From Carposina sasakii (lineage: Eukaryota > Arthropoda > Insecta > Lepidoptera > Carposinidae), in NCBI GenBank assembly GCA_014607495.2, contig CP053160.1, positions 10,478,001-10,542,000 on the forward strand: a stretch of DNA of 64,000 bases, written 5' to 3'. Position numbers and translations under genes: made by a program. Positions 1 through 13,197 of this stretch are shown here, piece by piece; position 1 is the stretch's first letter, and the number at the start of each line of letters is the position of its first letter. The notes beneath the pieces were generated by a model. That model made no database searches. It had not been told where the DNA came from and worked only from the letters and a program-made list of their open reading frames with translations.

Positions 1-60
1 ATCTACTGTTTGCCTTCCCAGTTATGATTTCTGTGGTTTGTTATTATACTGGTTAATTAG

Positions 61-330
61 GACAACATATACAGACATACATATAATCACGCCTTTATCC
101 CTTACGGGGTAGGCAGAGCACCAAGGGCCGATAGAACCACATGGTGCCACTTCTGACCAATTTTGAGGGTATAGTTGAGATGTACAAGTTCGGTTAGTAG
201 TAACAGGTGGTCAGCCTATCGCCTACAAAACACCAAGACCCTCTTGCTTGTCCCTCTACTGACTTGTACAGTATACCCGGGAAGAGAAGCAGCTGTAGTA
301 TTATACATTTTTTTTTTCACTCCCAGGGCA
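61..330 (-). repeat. Dispersed repeat family A, copy 1
   Basis: A roughly 270-bp unit that begins beside an (ACAT)n run and contains the block 'ATCACGCCTTTATCCCTTAC' followed by 'GGGGTAGGCAGAGCACCAAG'. The same unit occurs at 606-852, 1206-1410 and 2412-2690. This copy and the one at 2412 have one orientation, the other two the opposite. The '-' sign is only relative to the copy at 606. I recognise the 'CACGCCTTTATCCCTTACGGGGTAGGCAGAG' type of sequence as common in moth genomes, but I cannot assign it to a transposon class from sequence alone. Confidence 0.75.
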
Positions 331-605
331 GCATAGAAGAATAAACAAAATTAATCTAGGTAGTACATAGAGGTCTCTCTCTACATAGTAGATCAAATTT
401 GCCCATTGTAGATCAAACCTTCCGTTATTTCAAACTTTATAATTTATAATAATTTTAAAGATAAATCGATCTCTATAGGTATTAAGGTAATTTTTGATCT
501 CTAAGGTAGTTTTTACAAATCCAGCAGTGATTTTGGATTTTGTTGGATACAACAATGGAACCTTCTGGCAGTTGTGGTCGTTTGTAACAAGTTTAATTAA
601 TCACG

Positions 606-852
606 TATACTTATATACTACACCTGCTTCTTTTCCCGGGCATACTGTACAAGTCAGTAGAGGGATAAGAGGGTCTCGGTGTTTTGTAGGCGATAGGCTG
701 ACCACCTGTCACTACTAACCGAACTTGTACATCTCAACTATACCCTCAAAATTGGTCAGAAGTGGCACCATGTGGTTCTATCGGCCCTTGGTGCTCTGCC
801 TACCCCGTAAGGGATAAAGGCGTGATTATAATATGTATGTATGTATGTATTA
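606..852 (+). repeat. Dispersed repeat family A, copy 2 (inverted to copy 1)
   Basis: Near-perfect reverse complement of 61-330, ending in an (ATGT)n run at 832-850. With copy 1 it forms a large inverted repeat with a spacer of about 275 bp (331-605) that shows no gene. The open frames here (for example 494-718) are chance readings of the repeat. Confidence 0.75.
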
Positions 853-1205
853 ATTAATCCATATGCATCTCAATATTCGACCTCCACTAATACGCCTCCC
901 TCCGTGGACCAAAGCCACGTGCGTGCGTGCAGCTACACATTTAGGAACAATAGTTGACATCAAAGTCGACAAAAACGCTTTGAAAATAACCACAACACGA
1001 ACTTTGTTGGTAAAAATAGGAATGAAAGGGGAATATTTGGCAAAGTGACTAAAGGAAGGCAAAACGCAAGTTGAATTTTATTGATTTGGTGATTAATGTT
1101 TTAATAAGGTCATGAAAATAAATTCAAATAAGACAATATTATTTCAAATAATATCGTCTAAATTCTTCTTCAATCATCATTATTCTCAATTATACTCGTA
1201 CGCTG
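853..1205. other. Non-coding spacer, nothing recognised
   Basis: AT-rich sequence between two family A copies. Short frames of 61 and 70 codons overlap on opposite strands at 850-1062, with no start context or splice sites that support either. Confidence 0.5.
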
Positions 1206-1410
1206 TAAGTACATTAAGTATGAGGGACAAGAGGGTTTTAGTGTTTTGTAGGCGATGGGCTGACCACCTGTCACTACTAACCGAACTTGTACATCTCAAC
1301 TATATCCTCAAAATTGGTCAGAAGTGGCACCATGTGGTTCTATCGGCCCTTGGTGCTCTGCCTACCCCGTAAGGGATAAAGGCGTGATTATATGTATATG
1401 TATGTAAAAT
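1206..1410 (+). repeat. Dispersed repeat family A, copy 3 (5'-truncated)
   Basis: Same orientation as the copy at 606-852. Homology starts at the 'AGGGACAAGAGGGT' part and runs to the terminal 'GCGTGATTATATGTATATGT'. It lacks the outer 40 or so bases present in copies 1, 2 and 4. Confidence 0.7.
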
Positions 1411-1879
1411 AACAGATAATTCTCTGCTTAGTAGGTAGTACTTAGTAGGTAGCGCAAAAAACAGATAAGTAAGTTAGGTCCCAAAAAGAACCATTGAAAC
1501 TGTGGAGATCCTCTGCCACATCTATACGCGTAGGAAGGAACTTAAGTAAATTATTATCTAATCTAATTATCATTACAAAGGTACGGCTGTTAAAGTTAGG
1601 TTTATTTATTTTAGAAGGAAGTCCATTCTACTCATTAGAGAAGGCAAAGGAGAGTAAGGACAATTGGCTTTTTAACGGATATTTTTATACAATTTTGCAA
1701 CACCCATAATAGCCACGGTTCATTGGCGCTCATTGTTCTGTTCTTGCAGTCCTCAGCTGCGTCCGCACAATGTGTATTGTGCATTCATTGCGTGCAGTGC
1801 AAACACCGCAATTGCTCTTGGGAAATACTTGTTAAACTGTTAGTAGGTAATACTTATTGCTTACTTTGTTAGGTATACG
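1411..1879. other. Non-coding spacer, nothing recognised
   Basis: AT-rich sequence with no supported gene. A 71-codon frame at 1494-1709 has no splice or codon-use support. Confidence 0.5.
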
Positions 1880-1945
1880 TAGAATGTAGCTCAACGGTTT
1901 AGACGTGCGACTTCTAGTCCGCCGTAGGTTTGATCTCAGTCAAGG
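1880..1945 (+). repeat. tRNA-derived SINE head fragment
   Basis: Contains a pol III A-box-like block 'TAGCTCAACGG' at 1887-1897 and a B-box-like block 'GGTTTGATCTC' at 1927-1937, about 40 bases apart as in tRNA genes. Both depart from consensus, so it is probably an inactive SINE head rather than a tRNA gene. Confidence 0.45.
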
Positions 1946-2168
1946 GCCTGTACCAATAATTTTCAGGCAAAAGATCTTTGGATATATGGAGATCTTCAGA
2001 ACAATCATTAAATTCAAATCCTTGGCAATATGAACTTCGGAAGGAACCACATTTCGCCGACCTCACGACAGATAGAATAAGGGCAGGCAGGAAGTTGTTA
2101 GGTGTAGGCATTTCCTTGGTATTTTCTTTGTAACAGTTTAAAGGGGGGAGAAGTGACTAGGTAAATAC

Positions 2169-2345
2169 AGGACTGCGTTGCCGAAATGGGATAGCCAGAA
2201 CTTCAGGGTAATAAAGGAGATCCCACAGCCACGTTTAGCATAGCAGGGACAGATGTACGAGTAATGATCACTGACAAATTGACAACTATCGCCTGAGAGA
2301 ATGCCCAAGTTTCTTAGTCTACAAGAAATATATTTGTACAGAATT
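2169..2345 (-). repeat. Dispersed repeat family B, copy 1
   Basis: Family B has a shared order of blocks: 'CCCATTTCGGGAACACAGCC' at one end, then a 'CTATGCTAAACGTGGCTGTG' block, then 'AATACATCAGCTGCAT' and 'GCGGGGCTTCACTAG' at the other. This copy is in reverse orientation and lacks the last two blocks. Other copies are at 3950, 9536, 13031, 25385, 27757, 52735 and 61785. The class is unknown to me. No terminal inverted repeats are evident. Confidence 0.65.
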
Positions 2346-2411
2346 AAGCCAAATGTAGAGATTCCAGAATGAGGTTGTTCCGTAACCTAATAACAAAACT
2401 TCCGTCACATG

Positions 2412-2690
2412 ATTTACATACATACATATAATCACGCCTTTATCCCTTACGGGGTAGGCAGAGCACTAAGGGCCGATAGAACCACATGGTGCCACTTCTG
2501 ACCAATTTTGAGGGTATAGTTGAGATGTACAAGTTCGGTTAGTAGTGACAGGTGGTCAACCCATCGCCTACAAAACACCAAGACTCTCTTGTCCCTCTAC
2601 TGGCTTGTACAGTATGCCCGGGAAGAGAAGCAGCTGTAGTATTACACGTTATTTTTTTACTCCCAGAGCAGCATAGAAGAACATAGAAGA
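2412..2690 (-). repeat. Dispersed repeat family A, copy 4
   Basis: Full-length copy in the same orientation as 61-330, beginning at 'ACATACATATAATCACGCC'. It differs from copy 1 by scattered substitutions and short indels, so the copies are not a recent tandem duplication. Confidence 0.75.
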
Positions 2691-3179
2691 CATGATTTCA
2701 AGTTTGGAAAATACATTTCAGCAGAGAAAGGTAGCAGGACTCAAACCTTAGTTCGAATGAAATTCCGTTACACCAAAACATCGACAAATAGTCGTTAATG
2801 GTTTCATAGTAGGTAACCTAACAATAACATTATTCGACATATCGATTAGGTTCGAAAACATTTTGTTTGAGTTGTGTGCCGGCGACATGTTTGATTAGAT
2901 ACAGTAGACAAATAGAAAACATAAATAATTAAATATAGAGCCAAATAATATTAACCTTTCTTATTATCCTATACTCCCTTATAAATGAGAAAGTGATTGT
3001 TAAAACTTTTTTACGCAAAACTGCCGAATTTTGATGAAATTACCTATATACTATATTACTACATAAGATCTATATACCATAGGTATGAGACACACATTGG
3101 ATAGAAGAATATCACTAAATTATATTATTAATCTATTATCTCTATATTTATCGAGCACGGAAAATATAAAATAACAACA
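2691..3179. other. Non-coding spacer, nothing recognised
   Basis: Very AT-rich, with no open frame of note and no repeat that I recognise. Confidence 0.5.
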
Positions 3180-3459
3180 GGGGCAATTCTTGAAAATTTT
3201 TGAGCCAAAACGCAAACATTAACGAACCGTAAACGAAACGCGGTGCGAAGCAATATATACTTACCACTTGAGTAATAACAATAAGGTATATTTTAACACG
3301 CGTCGGTCGTGAGTATGACAAAGTAAAATCAAATATCTGTCTCGTGCTGAAATGTGTCTAATTACGTCACCATAAAGTAATTATTGCTTTGTTCAGAGAG
3401 TCTACAACGGTTCCGTTTCGGCTTCGTTCCAACTTGAGACTTTTCGAGAATTGGCCCCC
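3180..3459. mobile_element. Candidate inverted-repeat element (MITE-like)
   Basis: The left end 'GGGGCAATTCTTGAAAATTT' mirrors the right end, whose reverse complement begins 'GGGGGCCAATTCTCGAAAAG'. The match continues imperfectly for about 40 bases. There is no coding content. I could not find a convincing target duplication, so the exact ends are uncertain by a few bases. Confidence 0.5.
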
Positions 3460-3949
3460 AGGACAGACAACACATTGGAAGAATGGCCGTTCTTACATAT
3501 TCTTTCTATAATACCTTCAACTCCAGTTGTTTTATCGTGGAAATCCATCATAAAACGTTCACTGAAACAAATTATAAAAACACCCTAATGCCACGGACAA
3601 GTAAAGACGTTCATATTTGAAGTTTTATTGCTCACTAAAACCATAAAATCACCAATAATCACGTGAACACTAACAAATTCAACAAAAAAGGTTAGCATAC
3701 CGGAAATATTTTTACAAAGACAAACATTATACCTAATTCTGAATTCGCATGCCAAAAACATAGCGGATTCGCTCATTATGTACCGGCGAAAGTATCTTAA
3801 CTGTGTCACTAAGATAGATGCAAACAAGTTTACTGTTATTATTACCTTACATAGGGGACATCGTTTCACTTTTCCATGTGAACTTTTAACCTAGCTGTTA
3901 GATGATATTCATTTTTGCTAGTTATTAGCTGTGGTTATACTTTCTCTCC

Positions 3950-4012
3950 CTTTTCTGATGCGGGTCTACCCTAGAATACATCAGCTGCATCTCCTTCTGT
4001 GCATGTCGTAAG
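3950..4012 (+). repeat. Dispersed repeat family B, short fragment
   Basis: Carries only the 'TGATGCGGG...CTAGAATACATCAGCTGCAT...CTTCTGTGCATGTCGTAAGAG' end of family B. Confidence 0.6.
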
Positions 4013-7000
4013 AGTTGAACTAAGCGGCGTACTGTCAGAAGATGAGCTTGCAACATGTCACAGATTTTTCACATTCGGACCCGCTACGATGGCTGCTGGG
4101 CGTAGGATATGGTAGGTATGGGACACAGTGTAAATGTATGTACTGCTTCTTATATCCCTTAATTTATTCTTATGACTGGTTCTTGTATTATCATATGCAT
4201 AGATTATTGATTGTAAAAGTACTATTGCATTTCATTGTTATTATTCTTCAATCAACGGATGATCATATTGTATCCCATCTAAGTTACCAAATACTGCCAA
4301 TTTTCCTGACTCTATACACAGTCATTTAGTCTTCGTCCGCGTGTAGATGACACGAGCAGCGCCATCTATTGTGTCGAAAGGTATGACATAAAGCAAATTA
4401 AAATGCGACACTATCTATCTCTCAAGTTAGAACTGAACCAGTGGTTAGGGTCCATGAGGACAAACGACACGAAGAAGTGATTTCATATTTTCTTCAATCG
4501 GGAGTTACATTAATCAATAAGTCTTTCTCAATGACAAGTAAATTACAGATTAACAGAAATGATTGGCACTTACATTTGACTGCATCTACGAGAATCATCT
4601 TTGTTTAAACCAACGGATTCCACCTTTAAGTTATAGAGATGGATAACTAATAAATAAGTATGTAAATATGCTTAACTCGGCCATTTGACCTCAATAATGG
4701 TAAAAAGACGAGAGGTCAAAGATTTCCGAATTGACGTTCATAATTTCTAAACATGTCCTCACTTTTCTGTTACAAACTTAAAGAAAAAACAAAACCGTTC
4801 CAAAAAAAACTGGAGCAACAGAAGAAGAATTACCATCAGAAAATGTTAAAATAAAACTGTATTCCGTATTTGTTGTTATAAAATAACGTGTCCGGCTTTC
4901 TTTCCATGTCTAATTGCGTGACAACTTTCGTGCGTTTCGCCAAAACCCTCCCGCTAATGATTTCGAAAGAACCAATTTTTCTGTTTTCCGTGATTTATGA
5001 CTTCCATAATTCTGTCATGACCCAAAGTGAAAAATACGATAATATATTACTACATGCAAATCCGGAAGATGAATCGGAATTTCATTTTTAAAAATACATT
5101 GTAGAAGTGGCAGTAGTAATGTAATAACACTAATAACCAAATTAATATTGTTTGTTTGCTTATTGTAGATAAACAATTAGAGGAGGATAACTATTACGAG
5201 TAGCACAAGATAAATTAGGAAATTATAGCATATAGTTCCGAATGAATATTGTATCTATTTGCGAACAAGCTTTTCGGTGTTAACTTACGTCAGGTTTTAA
5301 ACACCATATACCAACTATTGCAGCTTAATGAGGTAAAGAAAGCAAACCAACCAATAAAAGGTAACAAACACTACGGTACTACGACGTAATAGAAAACAAA
5401 TAAAGTCGAGATAAATAGCGGTTCGACAACCACCCGTACTGATAAACATTACACACTTATGCAATACTGGTTGCGCATACGCGTTACTCTAGTGCGCAAC
5501 AAAACTTGCTCTGTGCAAATAGAGGTACAGCTCATAATCCTTTGACTGACATCTAGCCAGCTGGGCTATTTACATAATCGAGTACTTCGATGAATACTCA
5601 AAACGACAAGGAAGCAGTTTATATTATGATAAACAATTAAACACAACTTACAGTATCTTAGTAAACAAGAGATGCAGGCCATACAACTGTCGTCTCCATA
5701 GAGACACTAGTAAGTAAACCAGGTAGCCATAATGATCCGGTTTTTACGACAAGCTTGTTTGTACTCGTATAACGGGTAAAATAAAACGATATTTGTAATG
5801 GAGTGGGCCGTGGAAAATCAATAATGACCAGATATATTAACTAGATTGTTTCAAATACTGGTTCGTGAGAGGTTACTGTTGTTTCGAGTAGCTGTCGACT
5901 ATAATCAACGACTATTCTAACACCACTTCTATGTAAAATGTAGTACTAACAATTTACGTGGTAGATATAGTTTTATAAGATATACCTACCAATAAGAGAT
6001 CTACCTTTTATAAGAGATACCTATCAATATGACCCACAATGTACTGTGTAGGTTAGTAAAGTACACCTTAAGATGTCAGTAATTAGCACTTAACTGAAAA
6101 TGATGATCTCAAAATACTAATAATAATGATGTTTTTACAAGAAGTTGTACATCAATTCTGATGTATGGTACGCTTATGGTAAAAAAAGCCATTAAATGTG
6201 CAGGTAGTTGTGTATCAAAAAATAATACCGTGCTAAACACGAAACACGTTAAATGTGCTAAATAGTAGGTCAGTCTTTGTATTCGAAATGGAAAGCAAAA
6301 AAACATGTCGTGCCAATGACATGATCGATGAATTTACTTTATGAATCAACAAATAATACAGAAACATTAATCATAATAGAAATAAAAGGAAATTTTAATA
6401 TAGGCAGCCGCGACATTTGAAGAAGAAGTACTGGCTACTATAGACTCTGGTTCCAAATTCCCTTTGAAGTGGACAAGGAAGAGAAGCAAACTTTGCAGCA
6501 AATGCTTCTACATTGTTACAAGAGCATCAATTGATTTTGATATAAGTATGTACAAGGAGAAACATAGAATTCTGACAAGAATAACGAAAAAACTTTGAAA
6601 AAGTTTACTCTTCTAATGCATGGTAGTCATTAATGAGTTGTAATGTAGTTTTATGAAAATGAGGAAGATAAACTTGCCCGTCATAAAGATAACAGCATCT
6701 TTTGATTCCATATAAATGCAATTAACTTCAATTAAAGTTAATTACAATTTTATTACTCATACCATTAACATACTTTTCTTTGTAGAGAAAGAAGATAATA
6801 CATAAAATGAAGCAATGGAGAACAGATTGTCCAGGGCACATGACCCGGCAAAGTTTATTAAAAATGAATGTTTGGAGAAAACATTCTAGTAATTTACAAG
6901 ACAAATCTTCCAACGTGATATAAACAAGAAATGTGTAGATACGAGTACAATAATTAGGACGCTCCAGCGCGGGATCCACGAACTTTACGAAAACAAATAT

Positions 7001-7529
7001 TGTATGAAGCCAGAGACAGGAGTTTCGAACCTCAAGTTCCTAACACATGGAATAAATTGCAGCGCGACATCAAAAGCTTCTAAACTCGTAAGCTGATTAA
7101 AGTCAACTTTCGCTCAATTTGCTTCCAACCGACCGTGAAAGAAGGACCACTCGAGTGGAATCCCAACTTATATCTATAAATTCCAAATTAAAAAGGGCTA
7201 TGTGTAGGGAATTTCAGACGTTCCATTAAATCGTCGCCGGGTCGCGGTAATAAGTAGGTACTATGTCCATTTTAGCAATATCCTCTTTTCTCATTTCTTT
7301 TTAGTATAAACCTCGCTGAACAAGGGATAAATAGGTTGAAACAAAAATGATCAATTTAGCAAAAAATTAATAATTTGGTTTAAAATTAATACCTATATAC
7401 TGTCGAAGAGTAAATTAATTAAATCCTTTTTAATAGCAGTTGTTACTTTTTAATTGCAGGATTAGTAACGCACGACTAAAAAGATTATAAGTATTGATTG
7501 AGGCTGACCATTTTCAAGAGACTAGATAC
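4013..7529. other. Gene-free AT-rich interval
   Basis: No supported gene. Short frames at 4042-4329 (95 codons, hydrophobic, AT-driven), 4888-5091, 6109-6306 and 6728-6979 lack splice signals, start context or recognisable motifs. Confidence 0.5.
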
Positions 7530-7672
7530 TAACCGCCAATTCCTATAACTGATCTTGAGAGATTTTTTGCATATCTCAGATTTAATCTTCAATTGTTTTC
7601 ATACAAAACTTCAAATTATGAATAAAAGAATCCGAGATTCTTTGTGATCTCTCGTATAGAAATTGGCGGTTA
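7530..7672. mobile_element. Small inverted-repeat element (MITE), 143 bp
   Basis: Starts 'TAACCGCCAATTCCTATA' and ends with a segment whose reverse complement is 'TAACCGCCAATTTCTATA', 17 of 18 matching. It would be flanked by or include a TA dinucleotide at both ends, as in Tc1/mariner-type insertions. The interior is non-coding. Confidence 0.55.
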
Positions 7673-9535
7673 ATCTCAATAAACAAATGATTTCAAGATT
7701 TCATAAAATCGACAACTATCTATTAAATATCTATAAAAACAATTCATGTCCCAATTTCGCGGGCTTTGGGCGATATGAAGCATATTACACTGAATTGAGT
7801 AAAGATAAAAGTAAGCTAATCGTCTGATACTTTCACTAGATTAGATTAGAGCTAAGCTAATTTCTAAATGCGCAGTAAGTGAAGTTATTTGTAAACAAAA
7901 TGTCGTAGACACAATGTTCAAAAGCTGGACTTATTTTTTAAAATCAAAATCTGGGTATTGTCGCAAAAGGGTATTATCAATATTAGGATTTTATAGCTTA
8001 AATTGACCAAAGGAATTTAAAATGACACACATTTTTCCATACCCACAATAGAATGCGGGTTGTGTTACATCCACAACCGTGAACCTGACACAAAAATTAA
8101 GACGTGATGTCTGAATTTTGCACATCAACCAATGTAAAATGTCTTGTTTCGCAACTCAGTTGGTTGGGGGATGCAAACGGTCGCTTCGATTACATACCTA
8201 ACTAACTAGGTAGGTACTCGTACCTACTAACAATCAACCCAGTGAAACTAAATTTGTCCAACGGGTGGTCTTCCAAATGAATGGCTATTATTACTCGATG
8301 TAGGGGACTGGGCCCACCATGACGTATATTTTGATCAACCTACACACGGCGCAGACAGTCAGCTGTTTACCATATGTTGCGAGATGTATTCAAAAAGATA
8401 CAAGTAATACAAAAAGGTTGTCAATGCATTGACCAATGTTGACATCTTCACGCCTCGGAGCTATAACATATCACGCGATATAAAGCTACCAGGCTAATGT
8501 TATTCGTAATCCCATTGATGAAAATTACTCTAACGATTTCAATAATATGTAATACGAGGGTTTTGCAATTTTTCACAGTAAAGCATAATTTCTATTGCCC
8601 CGGAATGGCAAGAAAACATTGGTTAGTCACACTAAAAACTCGTGTATTTCCTTATGATGACAGACCAATACCTCCAAGATACGACAGAGACCGACGTGAT
8701 TTCGGCTAGATGTGTCATCTTTACTGTCAGCTCCATAATACTATATGGCTTTATGTGTCATAATATTAGAAGCCATAGAATACTTCGATATGTTATTATG
8801 AACCGATCAGCAGGTGCGGTACACCGCTGCAGTCGACACTACTCATTATCTATGTATTTTAATGAGTATTTAGTATCGTAACTTTTCTTCTACTTTTTGG
8901 ACAGCTGCACATAATTAGTAGACAGAGATAATCGCGTGTCTATTGAGTCATAAAGTGTTCGCCCTTGCCTGAGGCTTAGCAGATGTATACATACACATAC
9001 ATCGTTAAGTGTTAATAAAAACGATCGATTTCATAATAAAAACTAAGAATTAGAAACTATTGTTTAAAGAATAGGGCAATCGGACCAAAATGGATATTAT
9101 ATCGATTCCTCATACAAATTACGGGTCGATTGGAAATATATATTGATCAGTGAAAACTGACCTTCACTTTCTATCAAAAGACTTTTAGGTAAATCATTTG
9201 GTAGATGGAAAAATGTCGACAGTACCTAAGCTAGTAGTAGATATATGCGCAAAGTTTATACAAGGGAAATTACGCCATAGAAGATTACAACACATTAAAA
9301 ACCCTAATAAAATGGATTAGCCACAGACAGTACCTACACAAGTCACGACTTACTATAGGTAAATAAATGGTGTACGTGTGGGTTCACCGGTCGAACCAGT
9401 TGGACGAGTCTCGCTTCGTTTGTAGGTCTGACTGCACTCTTCCTCGTTGGGGCACGTGCCTATTTCACTGTATTTATTCATGTTCTTCGTATAAGTAAGG
9501 GATATGAATACCTATTTATAGCATATGCCAAGACT
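7673..9535. other. Gene-free interval
   Basis: No supported gene or repeat. Overlapping frames at 8497-8709 and 8642-8881 share no codon-use or splice evidence. The 'TAGGTAGGTAC' stretches near 8205-8230 are short simple-sequence tracts common in such DNA. Confidence 0.45.
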
Positions 9536-9680
9536 GTCCTGTGCCAATGCGGGGCTTCACTAGAAATACATCAGCTGCATCACCTCTGGCATCTTCTCAG
9601 CCAATAACCTAGCAACTTGTTTCCGATCAGCTTGTTTCCGAGCTACCCCATTTCGGGAACACAGCCATGTATATACATAT
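9536..9680 (+). repeat. Dispersed repeat family B, internally deleted copy
   Basis: Has both ends of the family ('GCGGGGCTTCACTAG', then 'CCCATTTCGGGAACACAGCC') but the middle 'GCTATGCTAAACGTGG' block is replaced by 'GATCAGCTTGTTTCCGAG', a short local duplication. Confidence 0.65.
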
Positions 9681-12600
9681 ATCTTTCGGCAGCCGAGTCT
9701 CTTTAAGAAATAAAGATGATAAAGAGATGGGCTCTCTTGTCAGAAAACATCAGGCTTTGATTCTCATACAAGATAAAGAAAGATAAAGAATCACACAACA
9801 TTCAATCATCAATCACTCAAGCAAGAGACTAAAGTCAGTTTAAGCATTATTGGTACCATATGACTCTTTAAAATTGTCTTTAAATTAATTCCTGAAAAAG
9901 AATCTACGGACCAGGCATCTTCAATTACCCATGTATTTGTATATGCTTGCTCATTGACAGTCTGGTAAATTGTGTCTTATCACATTCGCAACTGTAGCTT
10001 TTATAAATGTGCTGCGACAAAAGTTATTTTTGGTATCTAATATATACGAGTACGTATCTTTTTAATTACTCCTTTATTCAAATTTACTAACAAATCAAGG
10101 TTTATGATGATCGCTTTAATTTGTAGCTAATTCTAATTCTGTAACTAGTTCTAATGAACGCAAGTAACGAGCAATACATTCACGAAACGTAGATAACTAC
10201 TCACCTGGCTACTCGTACATACCTACAACAAACATGAGTTAGACCTATAGGTAGTTAAGCCAGCAATAATGAAACGTAGCCTTCCGATTAGATACTTATT
10301 TAAAAAGGAAAATCATGGCGTGTCGATGACCCTTGTGCCATCATGGAGGATGTGACTTTGTGGGTGAATGAATCGCAACTAGGCAGTGATATCGATTAAT
10401 CGATGCCAGTGACAGGTCATTGATACTAATTGGTACACTCAACACATCGGGAAATCGATAAATTATCATAATCGAGACTAGACACACATGATTTTGATGA
10501 CGAAGGTAAAGGTGTTACCAATTCTAAATTTGGAGGAGACAATTGGCGATGAGTTAGTGATGCTTTAAATAGTTTCAGTCTATTAGATAATATCCTGGTG
10601 TTTGTTTATGAAGTTATGTTAGATGAAGTTTCGATGATTCCTTCAATATTTCGTTATGGGAGAGTTTGAATTCACTTTACGTGGATCACATCTGCAAGAC
10701 TGTGAAAAGCAAACACTAAATCAAAAACGAGTTTTACAAAGTTCAAATTTTAAATCTCAATTTCTACGAGTGCACACGTACGTCTCAAGCGGTCCATGCA
10801 GCTATAAAATGCTCTGGGTTTTCGAAATGGAACCGTACCTTCGCATTACTCGGTTACTGGCCCCCAGACAAGCCAACGATCTCGACCAACAATAACGCGT
10901 ATGAATCACAAGATTTATTCACGTTATGCTCCTTGTTTATGCGCAGGAATTTTTGCAGCTATTCAACGTTCCCCAATATAATATGTAGGTTGGTATATAT
11001 TTGTAAGTCTGGTCACGACATCGCTGTAATAAATTGCAACTGTAATCACTTGCTCGTACAAAAACAAAGTTTTACAACATTTTTATACATCGGATAATAC
11101 GTATGCACATGCCAATATACGTACTATGTGTACGCTTACATAATCCGTTTCTAACCAAAGATCTTAATAACCTTCACGGAAGGTAAACAAATCATTAAAT
11201 CTTTTCTGAAAACCAACAGATCATCGTTAGTTGTTCAGCACATTACAAGCCCCACTTTATGCGTTTGCACATCTTGTTTATATCGCGAGATATTTCATGT
11301 GTAACTGGGTTTAGCGCTTCCCGATATACAATGTTGTTGATACAGAGTTATTTCGACGTATATGTGTTGAGATTTGCGATGGGAACAACGCAATTTCATT
11401 TCAGCTCTAGATCAACAAGGCATTATATCGAGCATATGTTGTCACACATCCAATCGACGCTAATTGAATAGTAAGCATATTTTTAATTCGTGAACAATTT
11501 ACTTTTATGTACCTATGTAGATATTATTTATCTATTTTATTAGTACCTACATAGAATCATTGTCTGTATCATTCGAATTTACCTAACATGCCTATCTGGA
11601 AGCGGGTATAGAAATAGAATGCAATTTACAAATAGGTAGCTAGTAAAACATATTTAACTATCGTACCGTCTGTCTAGACGAGATACATTGGAAACCCAGG
11701 AACGGAGAAATGTCTTTGCATTTTATAGCAAAAGACACAAGGCCAATTCCAAAGAGAAAATGTACTACCATTTCGACTTGGAAAATAGTCTACACTAGCG
11801 CAGACGATGTAGACTTTGGCAATGTTATTGCAACGAAAAATGTGTACGAGTAAGCAAGAAATTGTTGCAAAATGTAAGAAAGGTACTAAAATAAAGTTAT
11901 CAGAAGAAAGGGATAGAAAGCAAACATTTGCTTAGAGTGAGGGAGATGAAGGGAGACAACGAACTTTATTGTACGCACGTCTAGACGATATAATTTATGA
12001 GGAAACAGTATTATATTAGCTAGTAGGTATTATATTGTCTGTCTACATTTCAGTGCAGTAATTATTCGAGATTGTATAGAACAGCTGATTTTTTTCAATA
12101 TTTCGGAGTTGGTCCCATAGTGAAAGTTGTTTCTTTTTACCTACCTAGTTTCGTGTCAAAAGATACGAGTAATCACTAATTTTGGATAGACCTTATAATA
12201 TAATATAGTGTAAATCTTTTCAAAGTTGTATAAAAAAACAAAGGAAAATTTACAAACATAATACTCATCCAAAAATAGATGACTAAACTTTAGATATTTA
12301 CAATATTCACAGTTTTCAGAAGTGTGAGTCAGGGGATCGTAGTCACGATTTTCAGGAATAAAGGGGAAGTGAATAAACACTTTTTACCAGTAATATAGAG
12401 GCAACGCCTTCGTTTTAAAGTGTTTAAACCAGTGAAAGTACAACACAAACAACAAAGGATATTGGGTTCCTTAAATGTAAATATTTCCCTCAAGCCAAAA
12501 GCCAACGTTTGAAATACGACAGGCTGAACTAAGTAACAAATTACATTTTCTATCACCTGCAGGCTGCCCCTTGTTCAAGAAGACTGACAATATGATTTAG

Positions 12601-13030
12601 GAATAACGTCATTGAGTTTCATAAAATTGTATTTTAAAAAATTCTAACGATAAAAAATCTATATTGATATACCATATCTCTCTTTCCTACCCTTCCTATA
12701 TCTAACTATAATACTTTTAAACTAAAAGAAAGCATACCCTAATCCACTACCTAAAACTTACTTAATCATGTTCGAGCAATGATATCATATGCTAAGATAT
12801 ACATATAATTGAGTTTTACGAACGATTTGTTACGATGTGTTAACGTTCTTATGTCAGTAATTAAATTGTTAACGTAACAATAAGATTGAAACAACTTCCT
12901 TATCATTGTCGCCATGCACATTCGTGACTCGATATCATTACAATGGCGATGGAAAAGGGCGGGATGAGCGATTGATATGTACGCCCATAGACAAGTCAGG
13001 TGTTAGCAGAGTTTAAAACTGTTATTGTAG
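9681..13030. other. Gene-free AT-rich interval
   Basis: No supported gene, RNA or repeat. Frames at 10656-10895, 11259-11471, 12156-12380 and 12329-12556 are short and isolated, with no recognisable product. Confidence 0.45.
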
Positions 13031-13197
13031 TATTCCCATGCTGATGCGGGGCTTCACTAGAATACATCAGCTGCATATCCTTCTCTAGAACTGAACATTA
13101 ACATCTGTCCCCGCTATGCTAAACGTGGCTGTGAAATCTTCCTTATGATCCTGCCTTTCTGGCTACCCCATTTCGGGAACACAGCCGTGTGTATAAA
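13031..13197 (+). repeat. Dispersed repeat family B, best plus-strand copy
   Basis: Shows in order 'GATGCGGGGCTTCACTAG', 'AATACATCAGCTGCAT', 'CCCCGCTATGCTAAACGTGG' and 'CCCATTTCGGGAACACAGCC'. About 60 bases present in the 27.8-kb copy (the 'GACAAGTTGCTAG...GAGAGAATGCC' part) are missing here. Confidence 0.7.

Noticed and set aside
4042..4329. 95-codon hydrophobic frame resembling a membrane protein
   Set aside because: AT-rich DNA gives hydrophobic codons by chance; no motif, no splice sites.
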